DNA of 51,835 bases from positions 1 through 51,835 of the forward strand of contig NZ_CANLKR010000034.1 in the NCBI RefSeq assembly GCF_947491715.1, written 5' to 3'. Each line of letters begins with the position of its first letter. Within the stretch, counting starts at the first letter, position 1. A program made the position numbers and the translations under genes. The notes below the pieces were generated by a model. It did no database searches. It had not been told where the DNA came from and was given only the letters and a program-made list of their open reading frames with translations. The stretch comes from an uncultured Shewanella sp. (lineage in GTDB: Bacteria; Pseudomonadota; Gammaproteobacteria; Enterobacterales; Shewanellaceae). This document shows, one piece after another, positions 25,734 to 35,177 of this stretch.

Positions 25734-27005
25734 ATGGCTCGCTTTTTGTATTCCTTACTTTTATATTGTTTGTCTCCTTTAGTGGTTCTGTACTTAGTGT
25801 TTCGCTCCGTTAAAAGTAAAGATTATCGTCACCGCTGGCTTGAGCGTTTTGGGTTAAAACGTCTTTCACAAACAGACCTATTAATTCATAGTGTTTCTAT
25901 GGGAGAAACTCTGGCTGCATTGCCTCTGATTAGGGCAATAAAATGTGCCTATCCAGAGCTAAGTATTACGGTGACTACCACGAGTCCCACTGGATCGGCT
26001 GAAGTTGTGAAAAGTTTAGGAGAAAGTGTTCAGCATTGCTATTTACCATTTGATTTTTCTCTTTGTGTCTACTTATTTTTAAAAAAACTTAAGCCTAAGT
26101 ATCTCATTATTATGGAAACAGAGTTGTGGCCGAATCTTATTCATTTCGCTGCTGGTATGGATACTAAACTCATGTTAGTGAATGCGAGGTTATCTGAGCA
26201 ATCTATGAGGCAATATCAGAAATATCTTAAATTAGCTTTACCTATGCTCAATAAAGTGGATCTTATTGCCACGCAGTCTCCATTAATTAGTCAGCGCTTT
26301 ACCTCATTAGGTGTTAGTGATAAAAAGCTCTTTGCTTGTGGTAGCCTAAAATTTGACTTGAATATAGATTCAGATCAGCAAGATAAAGCAGTTAAGTTAA
26401 GGCAGATTTTAAAATTAAAAGAGCGTTTTATTTGGGTTGCGGGTAGTGCGCATCCTGGAGAGTTTGATGATATTTTAAATGCGCATAAACAATTATTAGC
26501 TGTTCAGCCAAATGCACTTTTGATTTTGGTACCGAGACATCCTGAGCAATTTAATGCTGCAGCTGTCGCGATAACTGCGCATCAATTATCGAGTGTTCGC
26601 CGTAGTGATAAAGTGGAAGTCGATTTGGCTACGCAAGTGCTATTGGGGGACACTATGGGGGAATTACTTTCATTTTATGGTGCGGCAGAACAAGCATTTG
26701 TGGGTGGCACATTAATTGAAAATGGTGGACATAATCCTTTGGAGCCAGCCGCTTTGGGGCTACCGGTGTTATTAGGTCCGCATTATTGGGATTTTGCGGA
26801 AATTGCGGATTTACTTTATGAGGCTGGCGGGTTACGGTTTATTGATTCTGCTGAATCTTTATCACAGTCATTGATTACCTATTTGCAAGACAATGAGGCT
26901 TGTCGTAAAGCCTGTATGGCCGCATTGGGTGTGGTGGATGAAAATAGAGGTTCACTCACTAATCATTTGAATTTAATTCATTCATTTATTGAGCCGCCTA
27001 ATTGA
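25734..27005 (+). CDS. waaA: 3-deoxy-D-manno-octulosonic acid (Kdo) transferase
   Basis: A 423-residue inner-membrane-associated transferase that adds Kdo from CMP-Kdo to lipid A precursor. An N-terminal membrane anchor (residues 2-22) precedes a two-domain GT-B fold. Family motifs are SMGETLAALPL, TTTSPTGS, ETELWPNLI, LVNARLS, PRHPEQF and the C-terminal GGHNPLEPAALG. A GTG at 25722 is in frame, but the ATG at 25734 with GAG upstream is preferred. It opens the lipopolysaccharide core locus. With kdkA nearby, the strain probably carries one phosphorylated Kdo; that is inference. Confidence 0.95.
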   Translation: MARFLYSLLLYCLSPLVVLYLVFRSVKSKDYRHRWLERFGLKRLSQTDLLIHSVSMGETLAALPLIRAIKCAYPELSITVTTTSPTGSAEVVKSLGESVQHCYLPFDFSLCVYLFLKKLKPKYLIIMETELWPNLIHFAAGMDTKLMLVNARLSEQSMRQYQKYLKLALPMLNKVDLIATQSPLISQRFTSLGVSDKKLFACGSLKFDLNIDSDQQDKAVKLRQILKLKERFIWVAGSAHPGEFDDILNAHKQLLAVQPNALLILVPRHPEQFNAAAVAITAHQLSSVRRSDKVEVDLATQVLLGDTMGELLSFYGAAEQAFVGGTLIENGGHNPLEPAALGLPVLLGPHYWDFAEIADLLYEAGGLRFIDSAESLSQSLITYLQDNEACRKACMAALGVVDENRGSLTNHLNLIHSFIEPPN

Positions 27006-27147
27006 TGTTTCATTGCGATGTGTTTACCACTAATTTCTTTATTTTTGGTGCGTAGCGTTTCAATTGTTATAGGTAAATAGGGTTTAGTGGAAAGCACTAA
27101 CAGTCAATTGCATTAAGCATGATGATCCATGGATTCTAGGAGGGAGT

Positions 27148-28212
27148 TTGGAGCAAAAACAGAATCGCTATCTATTTTATATAGCGCAGAACTATTCATA
27201 TGCTATTTTGAGGCCACTACAAGAAATTATAGTGAAGCGTGGGGATGCTGTATCTTGGTTTTTAGAAGGGACTGAGGTGAGTTCTGTATTTTTGACTGCT
27301 ACAGAGCAGCATTTGAAAACAGTGGATGAGGTTCTGCATTGGCAACCCGATGTGGTATTTGTCCCTGGTAATGTGGTTCCTCGTTTTATTCCAGGATTGA
27401 AAATTGGTGTTTTTCATGGGTTTAATGCTGGAAAGGTTAATCATGATGGTCAAATATCTCACTTTAGAATTCGTTCTTGTTTTGACTTATATTGTACCCA
27501 AGGCCCTGCAACGACTTTGCCTTTTATTGAGTTATCAAAAAAGTTTAAGACATTTCACGTTGTTGAAACAGGGTGGCCTACGCTTGATCCTATGTTTGCG
27601 TCTTCAAAGGAAAATCCTTATAAAGACGATAATGATCCTCGCCCAACGGTTTTATTTTGTTCGACTTTTTCAAGGCGTCTATCTTGCGCATCAATGATTT
27701 TTGAACGAATTAAAATGTTATCGATGCAAGGAAAATATCGGTGGCTCGTTCAATTTCATCCTAAAATGGACTCGCAGATTGTAGCTCAGTATAAGTCCAT
27801 TGAAAGTGTTCACTTACGTTTTATTGAAACGGACAATGTCTTGCCTGTGCTTCAAGCTGCTGATGTCATGTTGTGTGACACATCTTCAGTATTGATTATG
27901 TTTTTATTGCAAGGCAAGCCTGTTGTGGCTTTTAATAATAAAACAGAAAGTGAGCATCTTGTGCATGTCAATGACGAAGAAAAGATAGAGCAAGCAATTG
28001 AATATGCATTATCTTATCCGAAAGATCTGATGAGTAAAATTGAAGCTTACAGTGCTCAGATCCACCCTAAAAGGGATGGGTTATCAAGCCAGAGGGTACT
28101 ACAGGCGGCGGATGATTTGCTCGAAAAAGGAGTCGGTGACCTAAAACCTAAGCCACTCAATTTACTTCGTCACCTAAAAATGCGCAAAAAATTACATTAT
28201 TGGAAAATATAA
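27148..28212 (+). CDS. CDP-glycerol glycerophosphotransferase-like protein, copy 1
   Basis: A 354-residue protein of the TagB/TagF (CDP-glycerol:polyglycerophosphate transferase) superfamily. The fold is GT-B like. The donor-site region reads WLVQFHPKM and later MLCDTSSVLIMFLLQGKPVVAFNN, which corresponds to the family's D(Y/T)SS and KP motifs. GVFHGF carries the acceptor-side His. The start is TTG at 27148, with AGGAGGG just upstream. It is closely related to the 32370-33434 gene. Within a core locus it may attach a polyol-phosphate or similar group to lipopolysaccharide; the exact donor is unknown. Confidence 0.8.
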   Translation: MEQKQNRYLFYIAQNYSYAILRPLQEIIVKRGDAVSWFLEGTEVSSVFLTATEQHLKTVDEVLHWQPDVVFVPGNVVPRFIPGLKIGVFHGFNAGKVNHDGQISHFRIRSCFDLYCTQGPATTLPFIELSKKFKTFHVVETGWPTLDPMFASSKENPYKDDNDPRPTVLFCSTFSRRLSCASMIFERIKMLSMQGKYRWLVQFHPKMDSQIVAQYKSIESVHLRFIETDNVLPVLQAADVMLCDTSSVLIMFLLQGKPVVAFNNKTESEHLVHVNDEEKIEQAIEYALSYPKDLMSKIEAYSAQIHPKRDGLSSQRVLQAADDLLEKGVGDLKPKPLNLLRHLKMRKKLHYWKI

Positions 28213-28219
28213 TGAAATG

Positions 28220-28933
28220 TTATTGTTTGACGGATTGATAGCCCTTTAATAGCTGTTGCCAATTATCAAATGTGAATGCTAATGTCGGCGACTTGCCTTT
28301 TTCTTTATTGAAGGAGCGAAGTAAGCGTTTAAGATTGGCTTGCTTCCAGCTTGTGTTGGCTTTTTTTATTGCGCCCCTGTCAAAATCGATGAGATAGAAT
28401 TGACTCTTGGCCAGTAAGATATTTTTTGCATTGAGGTCGGCATGAAAAACGCCTCGTTTGTGGAAAAGTGCAATGCAGCTCCCTAATGTGTACCACTCTT
28501 GATCTGTCATGGGGCTCGATTCGAGTCTTGCTAAGAGATCCTGAGCCTCTTTGATCCGTTCAATGATAAGATCGCCTCGATAAAAAGGTCCGTGTTTGGT
28601 GATATTGGCGGCGATGGGTTTAGGTACGGCAAAGCCTTCATTGTAAAGGGTGTCGAGTAATTGGAATTCGGTAATCGGACGTGTTTTATTGAGGCCGCAG
28701 AAAAGGTACTTATCATGAGATATTTTTTCAATGAGCCCACCACGATAGTAATGTCTCAGCACCCATTCTTTGTCGATATACTTCATAAACCAAGTGGTAT
28801 ATCGACCTTGAGATGAACCTGTAATGGCTTGTTTTTTTCGCCAAAATTCTACGTTAAACCAAGCTTGGGATGGAGTTTCTAATAGATCGTTATGAAAAGC
28901 AATGTAGCCAATATCGGTTTTTATTAGTTGCAT
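28220..28933 (-). CDS. kdkA: Kdo kinase (3-deoxy-D-manno-octulosonic acid kinase)
   Basis: A 237-residue small-molecule kinase with a protein-kinase-like fold that phosphorylates Kdo of lipid A precursor at position 4. The catalytic loop is HADLNAKNILL and the metal site is IDFDRG; GGLIEKIS and ITEFQLLDTL match the KdkA N-terminal half. The frame is open to 28972, but the ATG at 28933 (MQLIKTDIGYIAFHND) fits the family, without a strong ribosome site. It faces the opposite way to its neighbours and ends 7 bp from the preceding gene. Confidence 0.85.
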   Translation of the reverse strand: MQLIKTDIGYIAFHNDLLETPSQAWFNVEFWRKKQAITGSSQGRYTTWFMKYIDKEWVLRHYYRGGLIEKISHDKYLFCGLNKTRPITEFQLLDTLYNEGFAVPKPIAANITKHGPFYRGDLIIERIKEAQDLLARLESSPMTDQEWYTLGSCIALFHKRGVFHADLNAKNILLAKSQFYLIDFDRGAIKKANTSWKQANLKRLLRSFNKEKGKSPTLAFTFDNWQQLLKGYQSVKQ

Positions 28934-29017
28934 ATGAATAATTATTAGCGAAAGCGTGGTACCTGAGAGCATTCTACATTAAGATCACGTCATTGCGTTA
29001 AATAACCTGCGAATTTT

Positions 29018-30058
29018 ATGAGTTTAAATTTAGATAAGGCTGAATCTTTATGTTTGTTACGTTTATCGGCTATTGGTGATGTTTGCCATGCCGTGGCTAT
29101 GGTGCAAGCTATTCAGAGACGATACCCTCAGTTATCTATCATTTGGGTTATTGGTAAAGTCGAATACCAACTATTGCGTCATTTGCCTCAAGTTGAATTT
29201 ATTATTTTTGATAAATCTCAAGGATGGCGCAGCTACTTCCAATTATATGCCCAGTTAAAACATCGAAAATTCGATGTCTTGCTCCACATGCAAGTGGCCT
29301 TACGAGCCACGATAGCATCGTTAGCGATTTCAGCAAAAGTCAGATTAGGATTTGATCGGGTACGGGCTAAAGAGGCTCAATGGTTAGTGACTAATCATCG
29401 CATCGATGCGCAAGCGTCGCCCCATGTTTTAGAGGGATTTATGGGTTTTGCTAAGGCTATTGGAGTGGAAAATCTTAATCCGTCATGGAATATTCCTATT
29501 TCTGAGCGGGATAAAATATTTGCTTCACAGCGGATAGGAAGAGATAAAGTCTTAGTGATCTGTCCTGCTGCCAGTAAGGTGGAAAGAAACTGGTTAGCGG
29601 ATCGTTATGCAGCCATTGCTGATTATGCTGTTAGTCAAGGATTTAAAGTATGTCTTTGTGGCGGGCCTTCTGCAGAGGAAAAAAGGTTGGCTCATGACAT
29701 AGTGGCTGCATCTAAGGTGTGTGTTGATAATCTCGTGGGGCAAACATCATTGACACAATTATTAGGATTATTAAAGGAGGCAACACTGGTACTGGCGCCC
29801 GATACTGGGCCTGCTCATATGGCGGTGACTCAAGGTACGCCTGTTGTTGGCTTGTATGCCCATTCAAACCCTAAGCGGACAGGTCCATATCTTTATCTTA
29901 ATTACGTGATTAGTGCTTATGATAAAGCAATAAATATGCAACAATTAGACCCTAATGTATGGGGGACTCGAGCCAAAGGTGAAAACTTAATGGAGATGAT
30001 CTCTGTAGCTGAAGTGAAAGAGGCAATGGACCGATTAATAAGCGATTTGGCTCTATGA
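29018..30058 (+). CDS. Glycosyltransferase family 9 (heptosyltransferase)
   Basis: A 346-residue GT-B enzyme of the heptosyltransferase family, using ADP-heptose to extend the inner core. The N-terminal RLSAIGDVCHA and the C-terminal nucleotide-sugar motif LVLAPDTGPAHMA are both present, with PAASKVERNW matching the central strand-loop. It resembles the WaaC/heptosyltransferase I-like proteins in Shewanella core loci. It is divergent from kdkA over about 85 bp and runs into the next two transferase genes, probably as one operon. Confidence 0.87.
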   Translation: MSLNLDKAESLCLLRLSAIGDVCHAVAMVQAIQRRYPQLSIIWVIGKVEYQLLRHLPQVEFIIFDKSQGWRSYFQLYAQLKHRKFDVLLHMQVALRATIASLAISAKVRLGFDRVRAKEAQWLVTNHRIDAQASPHVLEGFMGFAKAIGVENLNPSWNIPISERDKIFASQRIGRDKVLVICPAASKVERNWLADRYAAIADYAVSQGFKVCLCGGPSAEEKRLAHDIVAASKVCVDNLVGQTSLTQLLGLLKEATLVLAPDTGPAHMAVTQGTPVVGLYAHSNPKRTGPYLYLNYVISAYDKAINMQQLDPNVWGTRAKGENLMEMISVAEVKEAMDRLISDLAL

Positions 30059-30104
30059 CGGACTTCTACCCTTTTTATTCTACTCAAGGACCAAGAGTTT
30101 TATC

Positions 30105-31187
30105 ATGAATATTTTAGCTCCTAAGCTATTGTTTATACCTGTTTCTTCTCCTGAGGGAATGGGGGAGTATATGCGTTCCTTAATCATTGCTGACGAAGTC
30201 AAAAAACGTAGACCCGATGCCCAAATTTGTTTCATTTTGAGTCGACATGCACCTTATGCCAGCACTTGCCATCACCCGGTTAAATTGATTGATGAAACAC
30301 CGACGAAGCGTGTAAAAGATGTTAATTTGTTGATGTCAGATTTTCTACCTGATGTCGTGCTGTTTGATGCATCAGGAAGACGTTCTCAATTAGAGCATGC
30401 ACAGCAGTTGGGGGCGAAAGTCATTTTTTTGAGTCAACATAAGCGTAAACGCAGTAGAGGCATGAAAATTCGTCGAGCAATCATGACAGACAGTCACTGG
30501 GTTGTTCAGCCTAATTTTATGATAAGCCCTATTAATTGGTTTGATAAACTTAAGTTGAAGCTGATTAATAGAATGGAACCTATTGTAACAGGACCGATTT
30601 TTGTTAATCCTAATGCAATGAAACAAAAAGCGTTATTAGAAAAATATCAGCTCATAGAAGGTGAATACCTGATTTTTAATGCAGGCTCTGGTGGGCATCA
30701 ACTTAATAAGGGTTACGCGGCCGATGAACTTGCTTTGGCCGCCAAACGTATTCATGCGCAAACGCAGTTACCTTGTTTAATGGTTTTTGGGGATAATTAT
30801 CCTAAAAGTTTACCTTGTTACGAGGGGGTTATTGCGATTAAGAGTATGCGTCACGACGACTTTATTAATTTATTAAATGCGGCAAAAGCGGCTGTATTAA
30901 GTGGTGGAGATACGTTATTACAAGCGATTGCGTTAAAAAAACCGGTATTGACAGTAGCCGTTTCTAAAGATCAACATTATCGATTAAATGTTTGTCAAGA
31001 TCATGACTTAGCCGTTGTGAGTGAGTGTCACGCACCAAGTATCGTTGATGGGATGATAAGGTTAATTGAAATCGATAGATTGAACAAACAACATCAATCA
31101 TTGTCTTTATGTGAATGTGTGAACGGGCTCGACATTGGTTTAAAAGAAATAGACCGTTTATTGAGTGAAAAGTTGGGGACAATATGA
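30105..31187 (+). CDS. MurG-fold glycosyltransferase-like protein
   Basis: A 360-residue protein with a MurG/GT28-like C-terminal half: NAGSGGH, MRHDDFINLLNAAKAAVLSGGDTLLQAIALKKPVL has the glycine-rich donor site and the conserved E/D-to-D change at the GGDT loop. The N-terminal part has LFIPVSSPEGMGEYMR instead of MurG's GGTGGH. It has no membrane segment and should act at the cytoplasmic face of the inner membrane. Its stop overlaps the start of the next glycosyltransferase by 4 bp (ATGA), so translation is probably coupled. Donor and acceptor are unknown. Confidence 0.7.
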   Translation: MNILAPKLLFIPVSSPEGMGEYMRSLIIADEVKKRRPDAQICFILSRHAPYASTCHHPVKLIDETPTKRVKDVNLLMSDFLPDVVLFDASGRRSQLEHAQQLGAKVIFLSQHKRKRSRGMKIRRAIMTDSHWVVQPNFMISPINWFDKLKLKLINRMEPIVTGPIFVNPNAMKQKALLEKYQLIEGEYLIFNAGSGGHQLNKGYAADELALAAKRIHAQTQLPCLMVFGDNYPKSLPCYEGVIAIKSMRHDDFINLLNAAKAAVLSGGDTLLQAIALKKPVLTVAVSKDQHYRLNVCQDHDLAVVSECHAPSIVDGMIRLIEIDRLNKQHQSLSLCECVNGLDIGLKEIDRLLSEKLGTI

Positions 31188-32272
31188 AGCGTATTGCGAT
31201 AGCCATTGATCATTTAGTGGGTGGTGGTGCAGAGAAAGTGATGTTGACGTTAGCAGAAGAGTTTGTTGCTATTGGTCATGAAGTGCATTTTTTAGTCATG
31301 AAAGATAATGCTGATTTTATCGTGCCTGAGTCGATTAAAGTGCATACTTGCTTTGTCGGTAATGATGCTAAATTGTTACGTCGTTTGCGATTGGGAAGTG
31401 CCGTTAAGCATTTGAAAGCGCGTATTGATGATATTGAGTCAAATGTTGGTTATTTTGATTTATTTATATCCAATTTAGATTTAACGAATTACCTTATGGT
31501 GAATACCAAAGTGCGTTCATTATGTGTGGTGGTTCATGCCTCTGTTGAAGAAGAGTTACGTCGTCATGCTAAAATGGGGCCCTTTGCCTATTTCAAGAAG
31601 TTAAGGGCTAAAAAAGCGTTAAACGGTCAACGATTAGTCACGGTATCTGAAGGTATTGCGAATGAAATTACCGCCAAAAAGCGCCTTCACCCAGCTTCCT
31701 TGCAAACAATTTATAATCCTTTTGAGTTTGACACCATTCAAGAACTTGCTCAAGCTCGACCCAGTGAATTACCCAAAGAAGATTATCTTATTCACATTGG
31801 TCGGTTTGTGAAGCAAAAAAGGCATGATGTATTATTTGCAGCGATTGCCAAGATGAAACACCCTATTAAAGTGGTGTTGTTTTGCCACAAGCCTGATAAA
31901 GCCAAGGCGCTGGCGCGTGAATTTAATGTTGAAGCTAGGGTCATTATTAAAGGATTTGAGATTAATCCTTTTCCCTGGATTAAAAATGCTAAGGCATTGA
32001 TATTAAGTTCAGATTTTGAGGGACTCCCGACAGTATTAATTGAGTCATTGATTTGTGGTACTCCTGTGGTGAGTACAGATTGCCCTCATGGACCCAAAGA
32101 AATTTTAACTGGGGCGTTATCACATTTTCTAGTACCACGAAGAGATCCCAGTTTGCTGGCTGAAAAATTTGATGAAGTGATAGCCTTCCCGCCTGATATG
32201 AGTCGTATTGATATTCTGTCTAAGGTGAAAGCAAATAGAATTGCAAAGCAATATCTAGAGTTATCAAGTTAA
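31184..32272 (+). CDS. Glycosyltransferase family 4 (core sugar transferase), copy 1
   Basis: A 362-residue retaining GT-B glycosyltransferase. The N-terminal glycine-rich loop is HLVGGGAEKV, and the C-terminal donor site is SSDFEGLPTVLIESLICGTPVVSTDCPHGPKEIL, with the E-x7-E pair of the family. HIGRFVKQKRHDVLF is the conserved central strand. It overlaps the preceding MurG-fold gene by 4 bp. A clear paralogue lies at 33550-34623 on the other strand. It probably adds a hexose or N-acetylhexosamine to the outer core. Confidence 0.87.
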   Translation: MKRIAIAIDHLVGGGAEKVMLTLAEEFVAIGHEVHFLVMKDNADFIVPESIKVHTCFVGNDAKLLRRLRLGSAVKHLKARIDDIESNVGYFDLFISNLDLTNYLMVNTKVRSLCVVVHASVEEELRRHAKMGPFAYFKKLRAKKALNGQRLVTVSEGIANEITAKKRLHPASLQTIYNPFEFDTIQELAQARPSELPKEDYLIHIGRFVKQKRHDVLFAAIAKMKHPIKVVLFCHKPDKAKALAREFNVEARVIIKGFEINPFPWIKNAKALILSSDFEGLPTVLIESLICGTPVVSTDCPHGPKEILTGALSHFLVPRRDPSLLAEKFDEVIAFPPDMSRIDILSKVKANRIAKQYLELSS

Positions 32273-32369
32273 GTACGACTGAGTGAATAGGTGGAGTGCT
32301 GAAGACAATGGAGTGTTAAAGGCTGATTTGTGAATAAGTAAAAGATTCGAAAAGTATGAAGGGGTTGTT

Positions 32370-33434
32370 TTGGAACGAAGTAAAAAGCGGTATTTGTTCT
32401 ACATAGCACAGAATTATTCATATGCTATTTTGAGGCCATTACAAGATGTTATTCTCAAGCGAGGCGATGAGGTATGTTGGTTTTTAGAGGGAAATGAAGT
32501 TACCTCTGCTTTTTTAACTGTGCAAGAGCACAGGTTAATGACCATTGATGATGTGAAACATTGGCAACCCGATGCGGTTTTTGTACCTGGCAATGTTGTG
32601 CCAAGTTTTATTCCCGGTATTAAAGTGGGTGTTTTTCACGGGTTTAATGCGGGAAAAATGAATCATCATGGCCGCGAGGATCATTTTGAAATTCGTTCTT
32701 GTTTCGATTTATATTGTACTCAAGGGCCTGCTACGACGTTACCTTTTATCCATTTGGCACATCAATTTGGTACGTTTAAAGTCACTGAAACGGGGTGGCC
32801 TGCTTTAGATCCTATGTTCCAGCCTCAAGAAGATAATCCTTATCAAAATAAAGCTGATACACGACCAACTATTTTATTGTGTTCCACTTTTTCAAGAAGG
32901 CTCTCTTGCGCGCCAGTGATCTTTGAAAAAATTAAGGCGCTTGCTTTGAAGGGGAATTATCGTTGGCTAGTTCAATTTCACCCTAAAATGAGTAAAGATA
33001 TTATTCTTCAATATCAGTCAATTGAAAGTGATAATTTACGTTTTATTGAAACGGATGATGTTTTACCGTTATTGCAAGCGGCAGACGTGATGTTGTGCGA
33101 TACCTCATCTGTGCTGATCATGTTTTTATTGCAAGGTAAACCCGTGGTTGCGTTTAATAATCGTACGCAGAGTGATCATCTCATTCATATCAAGGATGAA
33201 GAAGATATCGAAGAAGCACTTGAGTATGCTTTGTCACGGCCGAAAGAAGTGATGCGTAAAATAGAGACGTATTGTGCTCATATTCACCCTGAAAGAGATG
33301 GGTTATCGAGTCAAAGGGTACTGAATGCGACTGATGAATTAATTGAACAAGGGCTTAGTACATTAAAAGCTAAACCTTTAAATTTAATTCGTCATTTTAA
33401 AATGAGGAAAAAATTAAGGTATTGGAAGTTATAG
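32370..33434 (+). CDS. CDP-glycerol glycerophosphotransferase-like protein, copy 2
   Basis: A 354-residue paralogue of the 27148-28212 protein, of equal length and alignable without gaps over most of its length. Shared blocks include YLFYIAQNYSYAILRPLQ, SCFDLYCTQGPATTLPFI, CSTFSRRLSCA, and MLCDTSSVLIMFLLQGKPVV. It also starts at TTG (32370) with GAAGGGG upstream. Differences cluster in the loops, as expected for two enzymes with related but distinct acceptors. A terminator follows 23 bp after the stop. Confidence 0.8.
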   Translation: MERSKKRYLFYIAQNYSYAILRPLQDVILKRGDEVCWFLEGNEVTSAFLTVQEHRLMTIDDVKHWQPDAVFVPGNVVPSFIPGIKVGVFHGFNAGKMNHHGREDHFEIRSCFDLYCTQGPATTLPFIHLAHQFGTFKVTETGWPALDPMFQPQEDNPYQNKADTRPTILLCSTFSRRLSCAPVIFEKIKALALKGNYRWLVQFHPKMSKDIILQYQSIESDNLRFIETDDVLPLLQAADVMLCDTSSVLIMFLLQGKPVVAFNNRTQSDHLIHIKDEEDIEEALEYALSRPKEVMRKIETYCAHIHPERDGLSSQRVLNATDELIEQGLSTLKAKPLNLIRHFKMRKKLRYWKL

Positions 33435-33457
33435 CTTTTAGATTGATGATGGAAAAT

Positions 33458-33488
33458 AGGCCATATTCTAGAGAACATGGCCTTTTTT
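33458..33488 (+). terminator. Rho-independent terminator of the core operon
   Basis: AGGCCAT and ATGGCCT arms with a 12-base loop, followed by TTTTTT on the plus strand, after copy 2 of the phosphotransferase-like gene. Confidence 0.8.
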
Positions 33489-33549
33489 GAGTCTCAAATA
33501 AACAACGTCAGAAATAATCTTGAACGATCAGCCCTTCAGATAGCGACAA

Positions 33550-34623
33550 TTATTTCTCACACAGAGATAGATATTGTTCAGCAATATAGTCACCTCTTAC
33601 TTTGTCTATAATGTCAGCTTTATCCACATTGGGTAAGGACTGTAAGCAGTAGAGGGCTTTTTCAGCGAGTTTTACTGGATCTTTGGGTGGAACCAAATAT
33701 TGATTCAGATCACCTGTTAGAATTTCATTGGGACCATGAGGGCAGTCTGTGCTTACGACTGGCGTATTACAGATTAAAGCTTCCACTAACACCATGCCAA
33801 ATCCTTCAAAATCAGAACTGAGTAGCATCATCTGAGCGCGAGCAATCCAAGCATAGGGGTTGTCTTGAAACCCTGGGGTGATTATTCGATCGGCAACGCC
33901 ATATTTTGTTGCGAGTTTCAATGCTCTTTTTGGACGATTGGTTAATAGAACAAGCTTTGGCGCTGTTGGCATTAACTTAAGCGCTTGAAATAAAATATCT
34001 AATCGTTTTTGTCGTGTGATCCGACCAATATGGATGATGTAAGGTTCGGTTGGAATTTCAGCTATATCAAGTTTAGCTTTTTCAAGTATATTTTCGATAT
34101 TGAAAGGATTATAAATGGTACGAACGCTTTTAGGCTTTAACCAAGGTGTATTTTTAAGCTCTTGAGTAATGCCATTAGAAACGGTGATAATATTTTTGCC
34201 AATGAGTGCTTTGGCTTTTTTCCAGCGTCTGAAAAAATGTATGGGCCCCCGTTTGAGCTCCATCAATAACTCTTGCTTTAAGGCGCAGTGACAAAAGTAG
34301 TAACAAGGATCAAAATCACAGCCACTGACGATAATATCGCAGTCTGTTGAGTTACTTAAATATAAAGAAAATTTCCCTGTCAGTTTTTCTTGTTCCCTTA
34401 CGACTTGTTGTAATTTAGCTTGCTGGTTTTTGAGTGACATCTTTTTATCATCAAAAACATAATGAATGATGACGTTATCAGGAGGAGTAAAGTCTCCTCC
34501 CTTATTAAAAATAAAGAGATGAACTTCATGCCCCGTTCCTTGTATGACTTCAGCTTGACTTAGGGCAACTTTGACAGTGCCATTTGCAAGTAAGTTGGGG
34601 CAAAAAATGGCTATTTTTTTCAT
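33550..34623 (-). CDS. Glycosyltransferase family 4, copy 2
   Basis: A 357-residue GT4 enzyme, paralogous to 31184-32272. It shares IYNPFNIENI, HIGRITRQKRLDILF, LSSDFEGFGMVLVEALICNTPVVSTDCPHGPNEILTGDL and the N-terminal layout, though GGGAEKV is replaced by LANGTVKV. It runs leftward at the right end of the locus, so it has its own promoter in the AT-rich gap at 34624-35177. It probably adds a core sugar; the changed N-terminal acceptor loop hints at a different acceptor. Confidence 0.85.
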   Translation of the reverse strand: MKKIAIFCPNLLANGTVKVALSQAEVIQGTGHEVHLFIFNKGGDFTPPDNVIIHYVFDDKKMSLKNQQAKLQQVVREQEKLTGKFSLYLSNSTDCDIIVSGCDFDPCYYFCHCALKQELLMELKRGPIHFFRRWKKAKALIGKNIITVSNGITQELKNTPWLKPKSVRTIYNPFNIENILEKAKLDIAEIPTEPYIIHIGRITRQKRLDILFQALKLMPTAPKLVLLTNRPKRALKLATKYGVADRIITPGFQDNPYAWIARAQMMLLSSDFEGFGMVLVEALICNTPVVSTDCPHGPNEILTGDLNQYLVPPKDPVKLAEKALYCLQSLPNVDKADIIDKVRGDYIAEQYLSLCEK

Positions 34624-35177
34624 TCAAATACTCTCGATTCTCTGTAAACGCTGAATGGCAAGTGGGTATATTATTGGCCCATTAAATAGTATTCAGTACA
34701 TTTAAGTGGCACAAGGCATTCTAACTGATTTGAGGATATATCGACATTTTACCTTGTTCTTTTACAAAAGGTTAGTCTATGAAGGAGGTTATTTAATCAG
34801 AATTGAGAATATTGTTATTACTTTTAACCCATCAAATTGTTTGTATCTAAATAAGCGGTATTTATTTGCAAATTTATTTTTTAATTCAGTATCAAGTGTC
34901 TTTTTTTTAGACATGATATTATGTTTAGCTGTTACTTGCATGTGTTTCTTTTTCTGACAGCTTACATGACTAATATTTACATTGTGTTTTTCAATAGTGA
35001 TTTTTGTTTTTTTTGTTCTGCTTTGTGTTTTAAAAAAGTGATTTTAGTGTTTGTTTTTGGTTTATATCGGGGGACTAAGTTTTTTGGCAGTGGATATTTT
35101 TGCGCGCTATTCCAGAGTTTATTAATATTTGCGTATAATGTCTCGTTTATCAGAATACGCTTTGTTTGGGCATCACT
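34624..35177. other. AT-rich, T/G-skewed gap without a convincing gene
   Basis: This 554-bp stretch is strikingly T-rich with few C on the plus strand (long T runs at 34900-34910 and 35005-35030). The open frames in it encode low-complexity Phe/Cys/Leu-rich strings with no start context and are not supported. The right end should hold the DUF2986 promoter and the left end the promoter of the leftward GT4 gene. No RNA terminator stands out. Confidence 0.5.
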
